Below, piece by piece: positions 17,052 through 25,254 of a DNA stretch of 64,000 nucleotides (positions within the stretch are counted from its first letter, which is position 1; every line of letters begins with the position of its first letter). The notes beneath the pieces are model-generated. The model saw only the letters and a program-made list of their open reading frames with translations. It ran no database searches and was not told where the DNA came from. Source of the DNA: Rossellomorea aquimaris. Lineage in GTDB: Bacteria > Bacillota > Bacilli > Bacillales > Bacillaceae_B. Made by a program: the position numbers and the translations under genes. The stretch covers positions 920,713 through 984,712 of the forward strand of contig NZ_VTEX01000001.1 in NCBI RefSeq assembly GCF_008180865.1. The letters run 5' to 3'.

Positions 17052-17537
17052 TCATTTTATGTCCAACATTCCCCGAATCCTTTCTTTCGCTCCTTTACGC
17101 CACTTCTTCACTGCGGAAATCGAAACATTCTCTACCTCTGCAATCTCACTTACCGTCAGCATGTGGATACATGTATAAAGCACCCATTTTCTCTGATTTT
17201 CAGTTAAGCCCTCACAGTAACTGTACAGTAATTCTTGTGCCAACCCATCATTCACTTTTTCATCCTCCACGATTTCAAAAAATTCCGCTTCTTTGAAAAT
17301 ACTTTTCTCTTCATTCCTGTTTTCACTTGTTAATTGAGATAGTATTCTGCCACGTACAAATGAATAAGCATATGCAGGGAAAGCACCTTTTTCTGGATTG
17401 AAATTTTCATGTGCTTCCCAGAGTGCAATGAGACCAGTCTGATAATATTCATGCTTATTTTTGTATATGTGCAAAGAATGAATCACTTTATGAATCATTA
17501 AATCATATTGCTTATAAAGCTCTTCAAATTTCTCCAA
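17052..17537 (-). CDS. Sigma-70 family (group 4-like) RNA polymerase sigma factor
   Basis: 161 residues with both essential sigma regions: region 2 (QYDLMIHKVIHSLHI..EYYQTGLIALWEAHENFNPEKGAFPAYAYSFVRGRIL, about 10-70) and region 4 (LTENQRKWVLYTCIHMLTVSEIAEVENVSISAVKKWRKGAKERIR, about 113-157) with its HTH. The YAYSFVRGRIL phrase is like SigH/SigI-type region 2.3-2.4. No anti-sigma gene is adjacent. It starts at TTG with AAGGA 7 bases upstream. Its regulon is unknown. Confidence 0.8.
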   Translation of the reverse strand: MEKFEELYKQYDLMIHKVIHSLHIYKNKHEYYQTGLIALWEAHENFNPEKGAFPAYAYSFVRGRILSQLTSENRNEEKSIFKEAEFFEIVEDEKVNDGLAQELLYSYCEGLTENQRKWVLYTCIHMLTVSEIAEVENVSISAVKKWRKGAKERIRGMLDIK

Positions 17538-17856
17538 CTCAGATTCCTTCTGATTGGCGCGCCTCTCTTTGTATTCCCGGGTAGCTTAACCATACAAAGA
17601 AAAAGGGAGGGGAACAAAATGAGAAAGCGTATGTAAACCTGAAGTAAACACAGAGTAATTAATGGAGGTGTATCCCACTTTTACTCTTTAAAAACACATT
17701 GTTTACCTGAATTATCATCGTTAAATACGGAAATACGAATCAACATTGTCTCATTATTCAAGATTTATTCCTTGAAGGACATATAAGGTATTCGTTTACC
17801 AAATTAGATCTTAAGGCAATACTAGGAGTACGAAGTGATGCAAAGGAGGGACTAAC
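17538..17856. other. Intergenic region with a minimal ORF
   Basis: About 320 bp. At 17619-17636 a very strong site (AAAGGGAGGGGAAC) precedes the five-codon frame MRKRM followed by TAA, either a chance event, a leader peptide, or the start of a deleted gene. The remainder is AT-rich, with a likely promoter for the 99-residue gene; no larger gene or repeat seen. Confidence 0.35.
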
Positions 17857-18156
17857 ATGCCAAGGAAAGATGAATCCTCAACTGAACAAAAAGGTGAACT
17901 GGTACAGGAAAGAGAAAAAAACGAGATGCTCGAACGAATGTTAGCGGCTGTTCTGAACTATTTATCCGATGATGAAATAGAAGAGATTGACCTTGAATAT
18001 CTCCTGACAAATACAAAAGATCTTAGACAATGGTGGGATCAGTACAGGGAGAAAAACAAAAAGCAGGTTGAGGAAGAAATCAAAAAGTCTTTGAGCAAGT
18101 TGACTCTTGAAGAACTAGAAAGTATCAGGGAACAAATAAAGGAAAAAAATGGCTAA
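17857..18156 (+). CDS. Hypothetical charged helical protein, 99 residues
   Basis: Not a family I can name. The sequence is highly charged and predicted helical throughout: an N-terminal KGELVQEREKNEMLERMLAAVLNYL amphipathic helix, an acidic DDEIEEIDLEYLL middle and a Lys/Glu-rich coiled-coil-like end (KKQVEEEIKKSLSKL). It has no membrane segment. AAAGGAGGG lies 7 bases before ATG, so it is a well-translated gene. A terminator overlaps its stop codon. Confidence 0.7.
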   Translation: MPRKDESSTEQKGELVQEREKNEMLERMLAAVLNYLSDDEIEEIDLEYLLTNTKDLRQWWDQYREKNKKQVEEEIKKSLSKLTLEELESIREQIKEKNG

Positions 18157-18179
18157 GTCATTAATGACTTAGCCATTTT
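18147..18179 (+). terminator. Terminator overlapping the stop of the 99-residue gene
   Basis: AAAATGGCTAAGTCA and TGACTTAGCCATTTT form a perfect 15-bp stem with a 3-base loop; the gene stop codon lies in the left arm. Confidence 0.85.
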
Positions 18180-18258
18180 ATATAGAATTTTTTAATTTAT
18201 CACAATTCTATATTACATTAGATTGAAGAAGTCCGAAGTTAGCTTTCCATATTCTAAT

Positions 18259-18283
18259 GTATACATAATATTATTATGTATAC
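18259..18283. promoter_or_regulatory. Perfect 25-bp palindrome, candidate operator
   Basis: GTATACATAATA and TATTATGTATAC flank a single central T. The site is followed by TATAAAA/TATAAT-rich sequence, about 145-185 bp before the DUF4181-like gene. Its size and AT-rich ATGTATAC ends fit a dimeric repressor site. The regulator is unknown. Confidence 0.55.
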
Positions 18284-18468
18284 TATAAAAATATATAATA
18301 AGGAATTGATCATATAGAAGGTGAATGGATAATGGAATGTTTTTGAGGGGTGCAAGCATTGGAAAAACTAGCTTATAAGGTAATTTATGTTAAACTAGAA
18401 AGAGATTTATAGGGGGGGGAATAATCATTGTTCATTGGTATCTTACCTCAGCATTTGCATTAATCTTA

Positions 18469-18807
18469 ATGGTCTTCAACGCTATGATTGAAAAAAAATT
18501 AAGGAAATCATTTCATATTACCAAAGAGGAAAGGAATGAATTAAGACACCCGGTACATAAATGGGGGGAGAGAATGCTATTAGTGCTCATGGTATCCGGA
18601 GTTATCATAATTCTTTTCAAATATGAAAATATCATTAGCCCCGAATTGTATTTTCTGTCCTTCTTCATTGGTCATCAGGTATTTAGAGCGCTCATGGAAT
18701 GGTTGTTATACCGCAAAACAAATGAATATGTATTAACGATTTCTACTATTGCATCTGCCATCGCCATGTTAATCTTCATGGCGATTCTTGAGCAGCTATC
18801 AATATAG
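18469..18807 (+). CDS. DUF4181-like small membrane protein (start uncertain)
   Basis: 112 residues from ATG 18469, with membrane helices MLLVLMVSGVIIILF, YFLSFFIGHQVFRALMEWLLY and ISTIASAIAMLIFMAIL and the charged ITKEERNELRHPVHKWGE loop typical of DUF4181 proteins of bacilli (function unknown). That ATG has no ribosome site. A very strong site (GGGGGGGA, ending 18420) is in frame with upstream codons that encode a further N-terminal helix VHWYLTSAFALIL; the only codons at suitable spacing are ATA, ATC and ATT (18421-18429). Translation may begin at the rare start ATT 18427, or a small frame error exists. Confidence 0.7.
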   Translation: MVFNAMIEKKLRKSFHITKEERNELRHPVHKWGERMLLVLMVSGVIIILFKYENIISPELYFLSFFIGHQVFRALMEWLLYRKTNEYVLTISTIASAIAMLIFMAILEQLSI

Positions 18808-18820
18808 CAGAGGAGAATTC

Positions 18821-18988
18821 ATGACAAAAGCATACGTTCTGTTTATAGGGGGATTATTTATATTTATGCTGGGTGTTTTCTTATCCATTCAGTGGATTGT
18901 TGTTGGAACCTTGTTTAGTATCGCTGGTGGTTTATTTATGGGGAGCAGCTCATACTTTTTGGGCAAGAAAGCTGTGAAAAGACGATGA
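18821..18988 (+). CDS. Small two-helix membrane protein, 55 residues
   Basis: AGAGGAG sits 7 bases before ATG 18821. The product has two membrane helices (YVLFIGGLFIFMLGVFLSIQWIVV and GTLFSIAGGLFMGSSSYFL) and a Lys/Arg tail. It starts 13 bp after the DUF4181-like gene, so the pair is an operon of small membrane proteins. Function unknown. Confidence 0.7.
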   Translation: MTKAYVLFIGGLFIFMLGVFLSIQWIVVGTLFSIAGGLFMGSSSYFLGKKAVKRR

Positions 18989-19015
18989 CACTGGTTAGTC
19001 ATTTGATTGAGTTAG

Positions 19016-19043
19016 AAAAAACGCTCCGATTGAGCGTTTTTTC
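19016..19043 (+). terminator. Terminator of the small membrane-protein operon
   Basis: AAAAAACGCTC/GAGCGTTTTTT with a 5-base loop and T-rich tail. Confidence 0.9.
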
Positions 19044-19069
19044 TTCATTATAATAGGCAAACCTTTCAT

Positions 19070-20122
19070 TCAAATCCCCTTAGTAATTTTTCGAAACAAT
19101 TGATTTGCAATCGCCACCACCCCGACTGGCATTTGATTCACGATAACGGTCAAAGACATTTCACAGTCAGGATAATAAAGTGTCACTGATTCGTAACCAT
19201 GTATCCCGCCCTGATGACCAATGGCTTGTCTTCCATCATCAAAGGTATATTGATGGAGTCCCAAACCATAGGACTGCTTCGGGTCATCAGCTTCGAAGAA
19301 ACACATCATTTCAGTCAAAGATTTCTTAGATAGGAGATGACCGTTAAAAAGAGACTTCATAAACGTTTGAATATCTATAGGATTGGAAATGAGAGCACCT
19401 GCAGCCCATACAATCGATACATTAAGATGCGTAATTTCTGATATTTCATCTGAAAGGTCTGTCAGGTCAGGGGTAGCTTTAGAATAACCTGCCCCAAAGG
19501 GTTTTCTCAGATCATTCGTACTGGGAAAGTATGTCCTTTCCAATTGAAGCGGTTGGATGATCCATTTATCTAATAGCTTTTCTATTGATTCTCCGGTGAG
19601 TTTTTCTGCTATCATTCCAAGCAGGATATAACCTGTATTCGAGTAGTTAAATTCAGTACCCGATTCAAATTGGAGGACATGGCTGGAAGCTAGTCTGATA
19701 AGGCTCTGTGGAGGGAATTCATCATGAAGGCTGGATACTGCGTGCTGGATACAATTTGTTCCTGCAACATCCATCCATATATAGTCCTTCAAACCACTTC
19801 TATGTTGTAGCAAATGACGGACGGTTATATGAGTCCCGTCTTTCAAGATGCCGGGTAAGATGGAATCCACAGTTTGTTCAAGTGACACAATGCCTTCATC
19901 CTTCATTTTTAAAATAAGTGTGCTGATGAAGATCTTCGTAATGCTCCCGACCCGTAGATGATCATACGGGTCCAACTTTACATCTGATGCGATATGACGA
20001 ACCCCTGCTGCCATTGGATAGTCCTCCCCAGTAGAATCTGTAAAACACATTGAGATGCCAGGAAGCTGATATCTCTCATGAAATGAACGGACTGTATTCT
20101 CAACCAATTTTCGTTCTATCAA
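19070..20122 (-). CDS. Serine hydrolase, class C beta-lactamase/DD-peptidase fold
   Basis: About 350 residues. The catalytic SxxK is in RVGSITKIF (about residue 60-63), the second motif is YSN in EFNYSNTGYILLG, and the third HxG-type motif is GHQGGIHGY near residue 290. This is the AmpC/PBP4*-like esterase-DD-peptidase group; secreted members often have a signal peptide, but none is seen here, so it is probably cytosolic. I prefer TTG at 20122, 8 bases after AAAGGA; the in-frame ATG at 20131 directly abuts that site. Monocistronic. Substrate not predictable. Confidence 0.8.
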   Translation of the reverse strand: MIERKLVENTVRSFHERYQLPGISMCFTDSTGEDYPMAAGVRHIASDVKLDPYDHLRVGSITKIFISTLILKMKDEGIVSLEQTVDSILPGILKDGTHITVRHLLQHRSGLKDYIWMDVAGTNCIQHAVSSLHDEFPPQSLIRLASSHVLQFESGTEFNYSNTGYILLGMIAEKLTGESIEKLLDKWIIQPLQLERTYFPSTNDLRKPFGAGYSKATPDLTDLSDEISEITHLNVSIVWAAGALISNPIDIQTFMKSLFNGHLLSKKSLTEMMCFFEADDPKQSYGLGLHQYTFDDGRQAIGHQGGIHGYESVTLYYPDCEMSLTVIVNQMPVGVVAIANQLFRKITKGI

Positions 20123-20299
20123 AATAATCATCCTTTCGAGTTGTAATTAAACTAAGTGTATCAATGGTTCATCTTAAAGTACTCAGTCTGGAAACCGAAA
20201 TCTCTTACTCCTAAGGGGGAAATCAAAGAGTCAGGCAGGATATGTGATGCCTTATATGGAATGGTATTCTAGTACTCTACAAGAAATGGAGGAAGCTAT

Positions 20300-20665
20300 A
20301 TGCTCAAGAGTCCGATCAAAAACAAAGTGAACCTGGTTTTTATTCCTGTAAGTGACATTGAAAAGTCTAAAGAATGGTATTCAAAAATGCTCGGAATCGA
20401 AAAAGGAGAAGACCATTTCGATCATCTATTCGTTGCCGACATGGATGGTGCTGGTATGATTCTTGACACAATGCCCATGTGGAAAGACGAAAATGGAAAA
20501 GGACCAAGACTGAATTTCCCTGCCATTCAATTTGCCACTGATGATATCCATGATTCCTATCAATTTATGAAAGACAATGGTGTCGAATTAGTAACGGATA
20601 TCCAAAATGATCAATACTTTGTTTTTAAAGATCCTGATGGGAATGTGTTGATGGTTTGTCAATAG
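20300..20665 (+). CDS. VOC-family protein
   Basis: 121 residues: VNLVFIPVSDIEKSKEWYSKMLGIE opening, FPAIQFATDDIHDSYQFMKDNGVEL middle and the ending YFVFKDPDGNVLMVCQ, which is the standard glyoxalase-fold close. The first metal ligand position is not a clear His; the DGN end provides no Glu, so it may bind rather than transform its ligand. GGAGGAAGC precedes ATG. The third VOC protein in this window; not an obvious duplicate of the other two. Confidence 0.78.
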   Translation: MLKSPIKNKVNLVFIPVSDIEKSKEWYSKMLGIEKGEDHFDHLFVADMDGAGMILDTMPMWKDENGKGPRLNFPAIQFATDDIHDSYQFMKDNGVELVTDIQNDQYFVFKDPDGNVLMVCQ

Positions 20666-20754
20666 TCAACGTTTAATAGTTGGGAGACTTTCTTTTAGAG
20701 TCTCCCGTTAGTATACATATGAGAAATGAAAGCAATTAGAAGGAGAGATTATCC

Positions 20755-21210
20755 ATGCCCATCCGAAATTCAGCTAAAGCCATCATTATAAAAGATGATA
20801 AAATCCTGCTCACTAAGAATAAAGACGGGAATGGATTCTTTTATCTATTTCCAGGTGGGGGCCAGGAACAAGGGGAGACACTTCATGAAGCTTTAAAAAG
20901 AGAATGTATCGAGGAAACCGGAAGGGAAGTGGAAGTAGGGGAACTCATACATATACGCGAGTACATCGGGCAGAACCATGAACATGCTTCCTTTGATCAT
21001 GACGTACATCAGATGGAGTTTTATTTTAAATGTTCAGTTTTCAATGATATGGACAAAGATCTTGTCCCTACCAATCCAGATAGTCATCAGGTAGGGGTCG
21101 AATGGATGGATTTGACTGAGTTAACGAAGTGTAGATTATATCCTAAGAAAATCATTCCGTATCTAAATAAAGAAATAGCTCAGGAAGTATATCTTGGAGA
21201 CATCAACTAA
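20755..21210 (+). CDS. NUDIX hydrolase
   Basis: 151 residues with an intact NUDIX box GGGQEQGETLHEALKRECIEETG (about residues 38-60). KAIIIKDDKILLTKNKDGNGFFYLFPGG is the usual N-terminal strand pair. His-rich EHASFDHDVHQMEFYF follows the box and may shape substrate choice. It starts ATG behind GAAGGAGAG. Close after a VOC gene but with an intervening hairpin at 20682-20706, so transcription may be separate. Substrate unknown. Confidence 0.82.
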   Translation: MPIRNSAKAIIIKDDKILLTKNKDGNGFFYLFPGGGQEQGETLHEALKRECIEETGREVEVGELIHIREYIGQNHEHASFDHDVHQMEFYFKCSVFNDMDKDLVPTNPDSHQVGVEWMDLTELTKCRLYPKKIIPYLNKEIAQEVYLGDIN

Positions 21211-21211
21211 T

Positions 21212-21247
21212 GTAACAAGCTCAGGGTTCATACTCTGAGCTTGTTAC
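21212..21247 (+). terminator. Inverted repeat after the NUDIX gene
   Basis: Perfect 13-bp arms GTAACAAGCTCAG/CTGAGCTTGTTAC with a 10-base loop. No T run follows, so it may stabilise the transcript or terminate weakly. Confidence 0.6.
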
Positions 21248-21351
21248 CATCTAAAGATACAGAGTGTCTCCCCGATGAATCGGTGGTTCAATCGAGAACC
21301 TTCCAATTTGCACATCAATGATCACCAATGCTTTCTTCAAGCGATCCTTCC

Positions 21352-21534
21352 TTAATGCTCCATTCCCATAGGTGGTTTCGGTCTCCTGACTAACTCTCCA
21401 CTACAGTTCGGGCAGATAGAGTCATTTTTAGCTGTACAATCCTCACAAAATGTACATTCATGCACACAGATATACGCGTCATCCGTCAAAATCTTCCGGC
21501 AGGCCTGACAATCCGTCTTCATTTCCAATCCCAT
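21352..21534 (-). CDS. DUF1272 zinc-ribbon-like protein
   Basis: 60 residues with cysteine pairs CQAC, CVHECTFCEDC and CPNC, followed by the conserved GELVRRP ending. This is the DUF1272 family, a small double zinc-ribbon of unknown role found in many bacteria. AAAGGGAG precedes ATG by 6 bases. Monocistronic. Confidence 0.85.
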   Translation of the reverse strand: MGLEMKTDCQACRKILTDDAYICVHECTFCEDCTAKNDSICPNCSGELVRRPKPPMGMEH

Positions 21535-22059
21535 ATGTATCTCCCTTTCTATTCATCTCTTTCCATTATATTCTAAAATGCGTTAATATAGTGAATATAT
21601 GGAAAAGTATTTTATGATAGAAGCGGAGATTATCTGGTCTCCTATATACGAAAACAAATTAACATTGGAACCGAATCCAATCCATGTCGGGCTCATCATG
21701 TATATTAAAAAGGGGGAGTTCGCTGATATGGAGGATTAGTGAAATGTTTAGTTTGCATAGGATTCTGGAATAGTATGATTTCGCTGATATATTTGAAATT
21801 CCGCTGATAAAATCGGTATTTCGCTGATATATCGAAAATATCGCTGATAAAAATCGTTTTTCGCTGATAAATAAACACGTAAGTCTAAATTTTATAAGAT
21901 AGGGCAGGGAACATCCTCACAAAACCACTATTAATTACAAGAAACAGCTTGGATGACGACGCAAATTCCCTTATTCGGGCGAAATCTGCCACTACTTGAC
22001 TATTTTTCAATATGCAATATGAACCTTCGACTAAAAACAGAAATGGAGGACACCCCATC
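21535..22059. other. Long intergenic region with a phased repeat array
   Basis: About 525 bp without a gene. It holds the 20-bp-phased repeats described separately (21721-21881), upstream sequence of the DUF1272 gene and the leader of the HAD gene. An open minus-strand frame at 21885-22202 overlaps the HAD gene antisense and has no ribosome site. Confidence 0.6.
21721..21881. repeat. 20-bp-period CGCTGATA repeat array
   Basis: The octamer CGCTGATA starts at 21782, 21802, 21822, 21842 and 21862, exactly every 20 bp, with an extra copy at 21721. Between cores are variable AT-rich 12-mers that tend to alternate TATAT-type and AAAAT-type. The period is not a multiple of three, so it is not coding. 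A two-unit relative lies at 29434-29465. Function unknown. Confidence 0.85.
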
Positions 22060-22737
22060 ATGATCAAAGCTGCCATATTCGACCTGGACGGAACCCTACT
22101 GAACAGAGATGCCTCTGTAGTTGAATTCATCACTAGCCAATATGAAAGACTGGATAAATGGCTAAGACATATCCCAAAAGAATCGTACATAACCAGATTC
22201 ATTGAATTAGACCAGCGCGGCTACGTATGGAAAGATGAGGTGTACAAGCAGCTTATAGATGAATTCACTATTCACGAATTAACCTGGGAAGAGCTGCTTG
22301 AGGATTACATCAGTGAATTCAAGCACAGCTGTGTACCTTTTCCACATTTACATAGAATGTTGGATGAATTAAGAGAAAAAAATATCAAACTGGGAATGAT
22401 CACAAATGGCTATGGCCAGTTTCAAATGGACAACATCCTGGCTCTTGATATAAAAGCATACTTTGATGAAATTCTAGTTTCAGAGTGGGAAGGCTTGAAA
22501 AAGCCTGACCCTGAAATCTTCAAGAGAGCGTTAGTAAGGTTGAATTTAGAACCTCATGAATGCATCTTTATCGGGGATCACCCTGAGTATGATGTGTATG
22601 GTGCTCAAAAAGTCGGGATGAAGGGTATTTGGAAGAAAGACCATCACTTGAGTCATGCGGAACAAGCAGATTGGGTGATTGATGATTTGATGGAATTGCC
22701 GGAATTTATTGATCATCTGAATTACAATCGAGATTGA
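22060..22737 (+). CDS. HAD-superfamily hydrolase (subfamily IA phosphatase)
   Basis: 225 residues. Motif I is FDLDGTLL (about 7-14), motif II ITNG (about 115), motif III the Lys in GLKKPDPEIF, and motif IV GDHPEYDV near residue 183. The alpha-helical cap between motifs I and II defines type IA, the group of phosphoglycolate, beta-phosphoglucomutase and haloacid enzymes. The substrate is not predictable. ATG 22060 follows TGGAGG by 10 bases; the longer frame upstream has no ribosome site. Confidence 0.82.
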   Translation: MIKAAIFDLDGTLLNRDASVVEFITSQYERLDKWLRHIPKESYITRFIELDQRGYVWKDEVYKQLIDEFTIHELTWEELLEDYISEFKHSCVPFPHLHRMLDELREKNIKLGMITNGYGQFQMDNILALDIKAYFDEILVSEWEGLKKPDPEIFKRALVRLNLEPHECIFIGDHPEYDVYGAQKVGMKGIWKKDHHLSHAEQADWVIDDLMELPEFIDHLNYNRD

Positions 22738-22795
22738 TCAAACCCGATTTTCCTTTGATTCGTTATAAGATATAACTAGAAAAACATATTCAATA

Positions 22796-22839
22796 ATTTC
22801 ATTATGACGCCATTTCGGAAATTGGCGTCATAATGAAAT
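22796..22839. terminator. Long perfect hairpin between HAD gene and methyltransferase pseudogene
   Basis: ATTTCATTATGACGCCA(A)TTTC pairs with its complement on the other side over ~20 bp with a minimal loop. It likely ends transcripts from both converging sides. The restored stop codon of the pseudogene lies inside it. Confidence 0.6.
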
Positions 22840-23460
22840 CTGTTTATCCCCCACTATCGCAACGGAATTATAACCTCTGGAAGTAGGCCCTTCTAATAAT
22901 TCAATATTCTTAAATCCCCTGATTTTCATATTTGGGATTAGGTCTTCTTACAACATTCTTCGAATATTCATCCAAGGTATGCCGTTTTTACCGTCACTTA
23001 ATGTAATGATCAAGGAACCTCCTGGTTTCAACACTCGATATATTTCATTGATTGAATCATGTATCGATTCCCAAAAGTATACTGATTGAATGCTATAGAC
23101 CTTGGAGTACATCCCATCTTGAAAAGGAAGACTATTAACATTCCCCAACACAAATTTTGCACGACTATTGTATATGTTAGCTCTATTTCGGAATCTTGCG
23201 GATGCAAGTGCAGTTTGGGATAAATCAAAACCGACTACTTTTTTAACGTTTGAATCCCTTAGTACCCTTTTCACGGCATATCCAGCACCACAGCCAAGTT
23301 CCAATACATAATCGTTATCCTGCAATTTAAGCAATTCCAACGTCCACAAAGTCTCAATTCTATGTTGACGAACCATTTTTTCACCGAAATAAACCCCTAG
23401 TAAACCCTTTGGTGCTTTGTATTGTTCATTAACCAAATCGATTATTCGTTTTTTCATCAA
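22828..23460 (-). pseudogene. Class I SAM-dependent methyltransferase interrupted by one in-frame stop
   Basis: From ATG 23460 the frame encodes a Rossmann methyltransferase: VLELGCGAGYAVKRVL (motif I, about residues 53-68), VVGFDLS, FVLGNVNSLPFQDGMYSKVYSIQSVYFW and VLKPGGSLIITLSDG. It stops at TAA 22948-22950 after residue 170. The same frame continues without another stop to 22828 and encodes EDLIPNMKIRGFKNIELLEG then SRGYNSVAIVGDKQ, the expected last strands of the fold. A single base change therefore truncates it. Full length would be 210 residues. The divergent LysR gene may once have regulated it. A sequencing error or read-through cannot be excluded. Confidence 0.75.
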
Positions 23461-23523
23461 ATGTGTTCCTCCTTGTATATGAGTAACTAATTATAATGTC
23501 CGAATCACTAATCAAACAATACA

Positions 23524-23558
23524 ATATAAGTTATATTTAGTATTAGAAATACTTATAT
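23524..23558. promoter_or_regulatory. Inverted repeat in the LysR/methyltransferase divergent promoter
   Basis: ATATAAGT and ACTTATAT form perfect 8-bp arms separated by 19 bp, ending 12 bp before the LysR start. Position and dyad fit a LysR autoregulatory site. Confidence 0.5.
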
Positions 23559-23569
23559 GAGGTGAAAAG

Positions 23570-24439
23570 ATGGACCTTAATCAATTACAGGCATTCGATT
23601 TTGTGGTAAGGCTGGGGAGTATCAGTAAAGCTGCGCGATATCTAGATCTATCTCAACCGACTGTCACGTTAAGAATACAGGGGTTAGAGAAAAAAGTAGG
23701 AGGACCGCTTTTCACTCGGGTTGGAAGAACGGTTGAATTAAGTGAATTAGGAAAAGGATTTTTGCCTTATGCTAGACAAGCGATAGACTTTCTGCAAAAA
23801 GGGGTTGAAAGAGTACAGTCTATTCGAGATGGAAAGATTGGGCACGTCACGATCGGGACTCTCCCAACCTTCACGACAGGTATTTTTTCTTCACTTATAC
23901 AGAAATCACATGAACAATATCCAGATATTGCACTTGAAATCCACACTGGACATAACCAACAAATCATTGAAATGCTTTATGACGGATCGGTTATGTTGGG
24001 ATTTATAACACATCCCTACTTTAATACAGACTTGAATAAGTATTGGATATTCCGAGAACCTCTAAAACTTGCAGCTCATTATGCACATCCACTGGTTAAG
24101 ATGATGAAGAATAAAACTCTCTCAATTATAGATGTGCTCCCGGGTAGTAAGCCTTTTATTCTGGTTGATTGGAATCACGAAAGCCTTCAATGGCAAAAAG
24201 CACAGTTGCAATCTGGGACAGATTATATAGAACTGCCACCTTTAACCGCATTGGATTTTTTGGAAAATGGAAAAGGAGTTGCATTATTAACTGGAGACTT
24301 AATCGCAAAATCCGATACTATCGTTGAAATGGAAATAGTAGATTCCCCTCAAATAAACCGGGAAATAGCAGTCGTTGGTTTGGTTTCTGCAGATTCATTA
24401 CCAACTTCATATAATACTTTCTTAAACCTTATAAAATAA
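23570..24439 (+). CDS. LysR-family transcriptional regulator
   Basis: 289 residues: N-terminal winged HTH (LQAFDFVVRLGSISKAARYLDLSQPTVTLRIQGLEKKVG, about 6-44), linker helix, and a periplasmic-binding-protein-like effector domain beginning GHVTIGTLPTF. ATG start behind GAGGTGAAAAG. It is divergent from a methyltransferase that now carries a stop codon, its probable target by the usual LysR rule. The effector is unknown; no enzyme pathway nearby suggests one. Confidence 0.85.
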   Translation: MDLNQLQAFDFVVRLGSISKAARYLDLSQPTVTLRIQGLEKKVGGPLFTRVGRTVELSELGKGFLPYARQAIDFLQKGVERVQSIRDGKIGHVTIGTLPTFTTGIFSSLIQKSHEQYPDIALEIHTGHNQQIIEMLYDGSVMLGFITHPYFNTDLNKYWIFREPLKLAAHYAHPLVKMMKNKTLSIIDVLPGSKPFILVDWNHESLQWQKAQLQSGTDYIELPPLTALDFLENGKGVALLTGDLIAKSDTIVEMEIVDSPQINREIAVVGLVSADSLPTSYNTFLNLIK

Positions 24440-24702
24440 TAAATTATCCGTTTCTTGAAAACAGAATTAGAATATCTGTCATTAAATTCATTAAGAATGA
24501 AAATGTTTAGAGTCAATCCTCTTCTTTGTATATCATTCATCCCGTTCAAAAGTCGCACCTAGCTTTCACCAATCAAACCATAAAGTACTTCCGATATAAC
24601 CGTATATTGTAAATAAGAAATTATACGGTTTCCCTTGAAAATGTGTAGAAATTTCTTTATATTTAGTAAATAAAATTTACCAATTGTTGGAGGAGTCTAC
24701 CT

Positions 24703-24978
24703 ATGAAGGACATGAAAAAATTATGCAACTCCATAAATAATTGTTTTGTAAAAGATGACTCGAATACTGAAAAACTACATATGGGCGAAATCGTTCACAT
24801 TTTGCGTGTGAAGTCTCAATTAACACAAGAGGAATTAGCTCATAAAGCAAACGTGAGTGCTCAAACGATTAAGAGGCTTGAAGGAGGAAAGGGCAAAGTA
24901 AGTGACATCACCTGCCGATCAATATTTGAAGCACTTGGAGTAAATATTTCTTTATTAACGGAGCTTTTAGAGAAATGA
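24703..24978 (+). CDS. Small XRE-type helix-turn-helix protein
   Basis: 91 residues. A Cro/C1 HTH occupies about residues 29-83 (IVHILRVKSQLTQEELAHKANVSAQTIKRLEGGKGKVSDITCRSIFEALGV). The ~25-residue N-terminal extension has two Cys (KLCNSINNCF). TGGAGGAGTC precedes ATG by 6 bases. No partner gene is adjacent: ~260-280 bp gaps lie on both sides, the left one with a 9-bp inverted repeat AACCGTATA/TATACGGTT at 24598-24630. Confidence 0.75.
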   Translation: MKDMKKLCNSINNCFVKDDSNTEKLHMGEIVHILRVKSQLTQEELAHKANVSAQTIKRLEGGKGKVSDITCRSIFEALGVNISLLTELLEK

Positions 24979-25254
24979 CTTAACTTGATGTATAAATGAT
25001 AGAGAGAAGGAAGTGTAAAAGTAGATGAACTTATTGGGGGCGTGATTTTTCCCTTCTTTTCTTAAAAGTTTTTAAGAAAGATATGTTCATCATGATTAAG
25101 AATATATGCTATTACATACAACTGTCTAAAATTTCTAGCAAATTACAAAGGTGCAAGATTGATATCAGGGTTTGGTAGGTGCTATATTATTCTGAATAAG
25201 GTATGAATTCCAATCATACCTTTTATAAAGTTCAATCCAAAGAAGGGAGAACTT

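Noticed and set aside
19070..20122. Serine hydrolase as a true secreted beta-lactamase resistance gene
   Set aside because: It has the fold motifs but no signal peptide, and class C-like hydrolases are mostly esterases or DD-peptidases in bacilli.
21782..21881. Phased repeats read as a CRISPR array
   Set aside because: Only an 8-9 bp core is conserved, the 12-bp spacers are far too short for spacers, and no cas genes are near.
21885..22202. Minus-strand 105-codon open frame
   Set aside because: Mostly antisense to the HAD phosphatase gene and lacks start signals.
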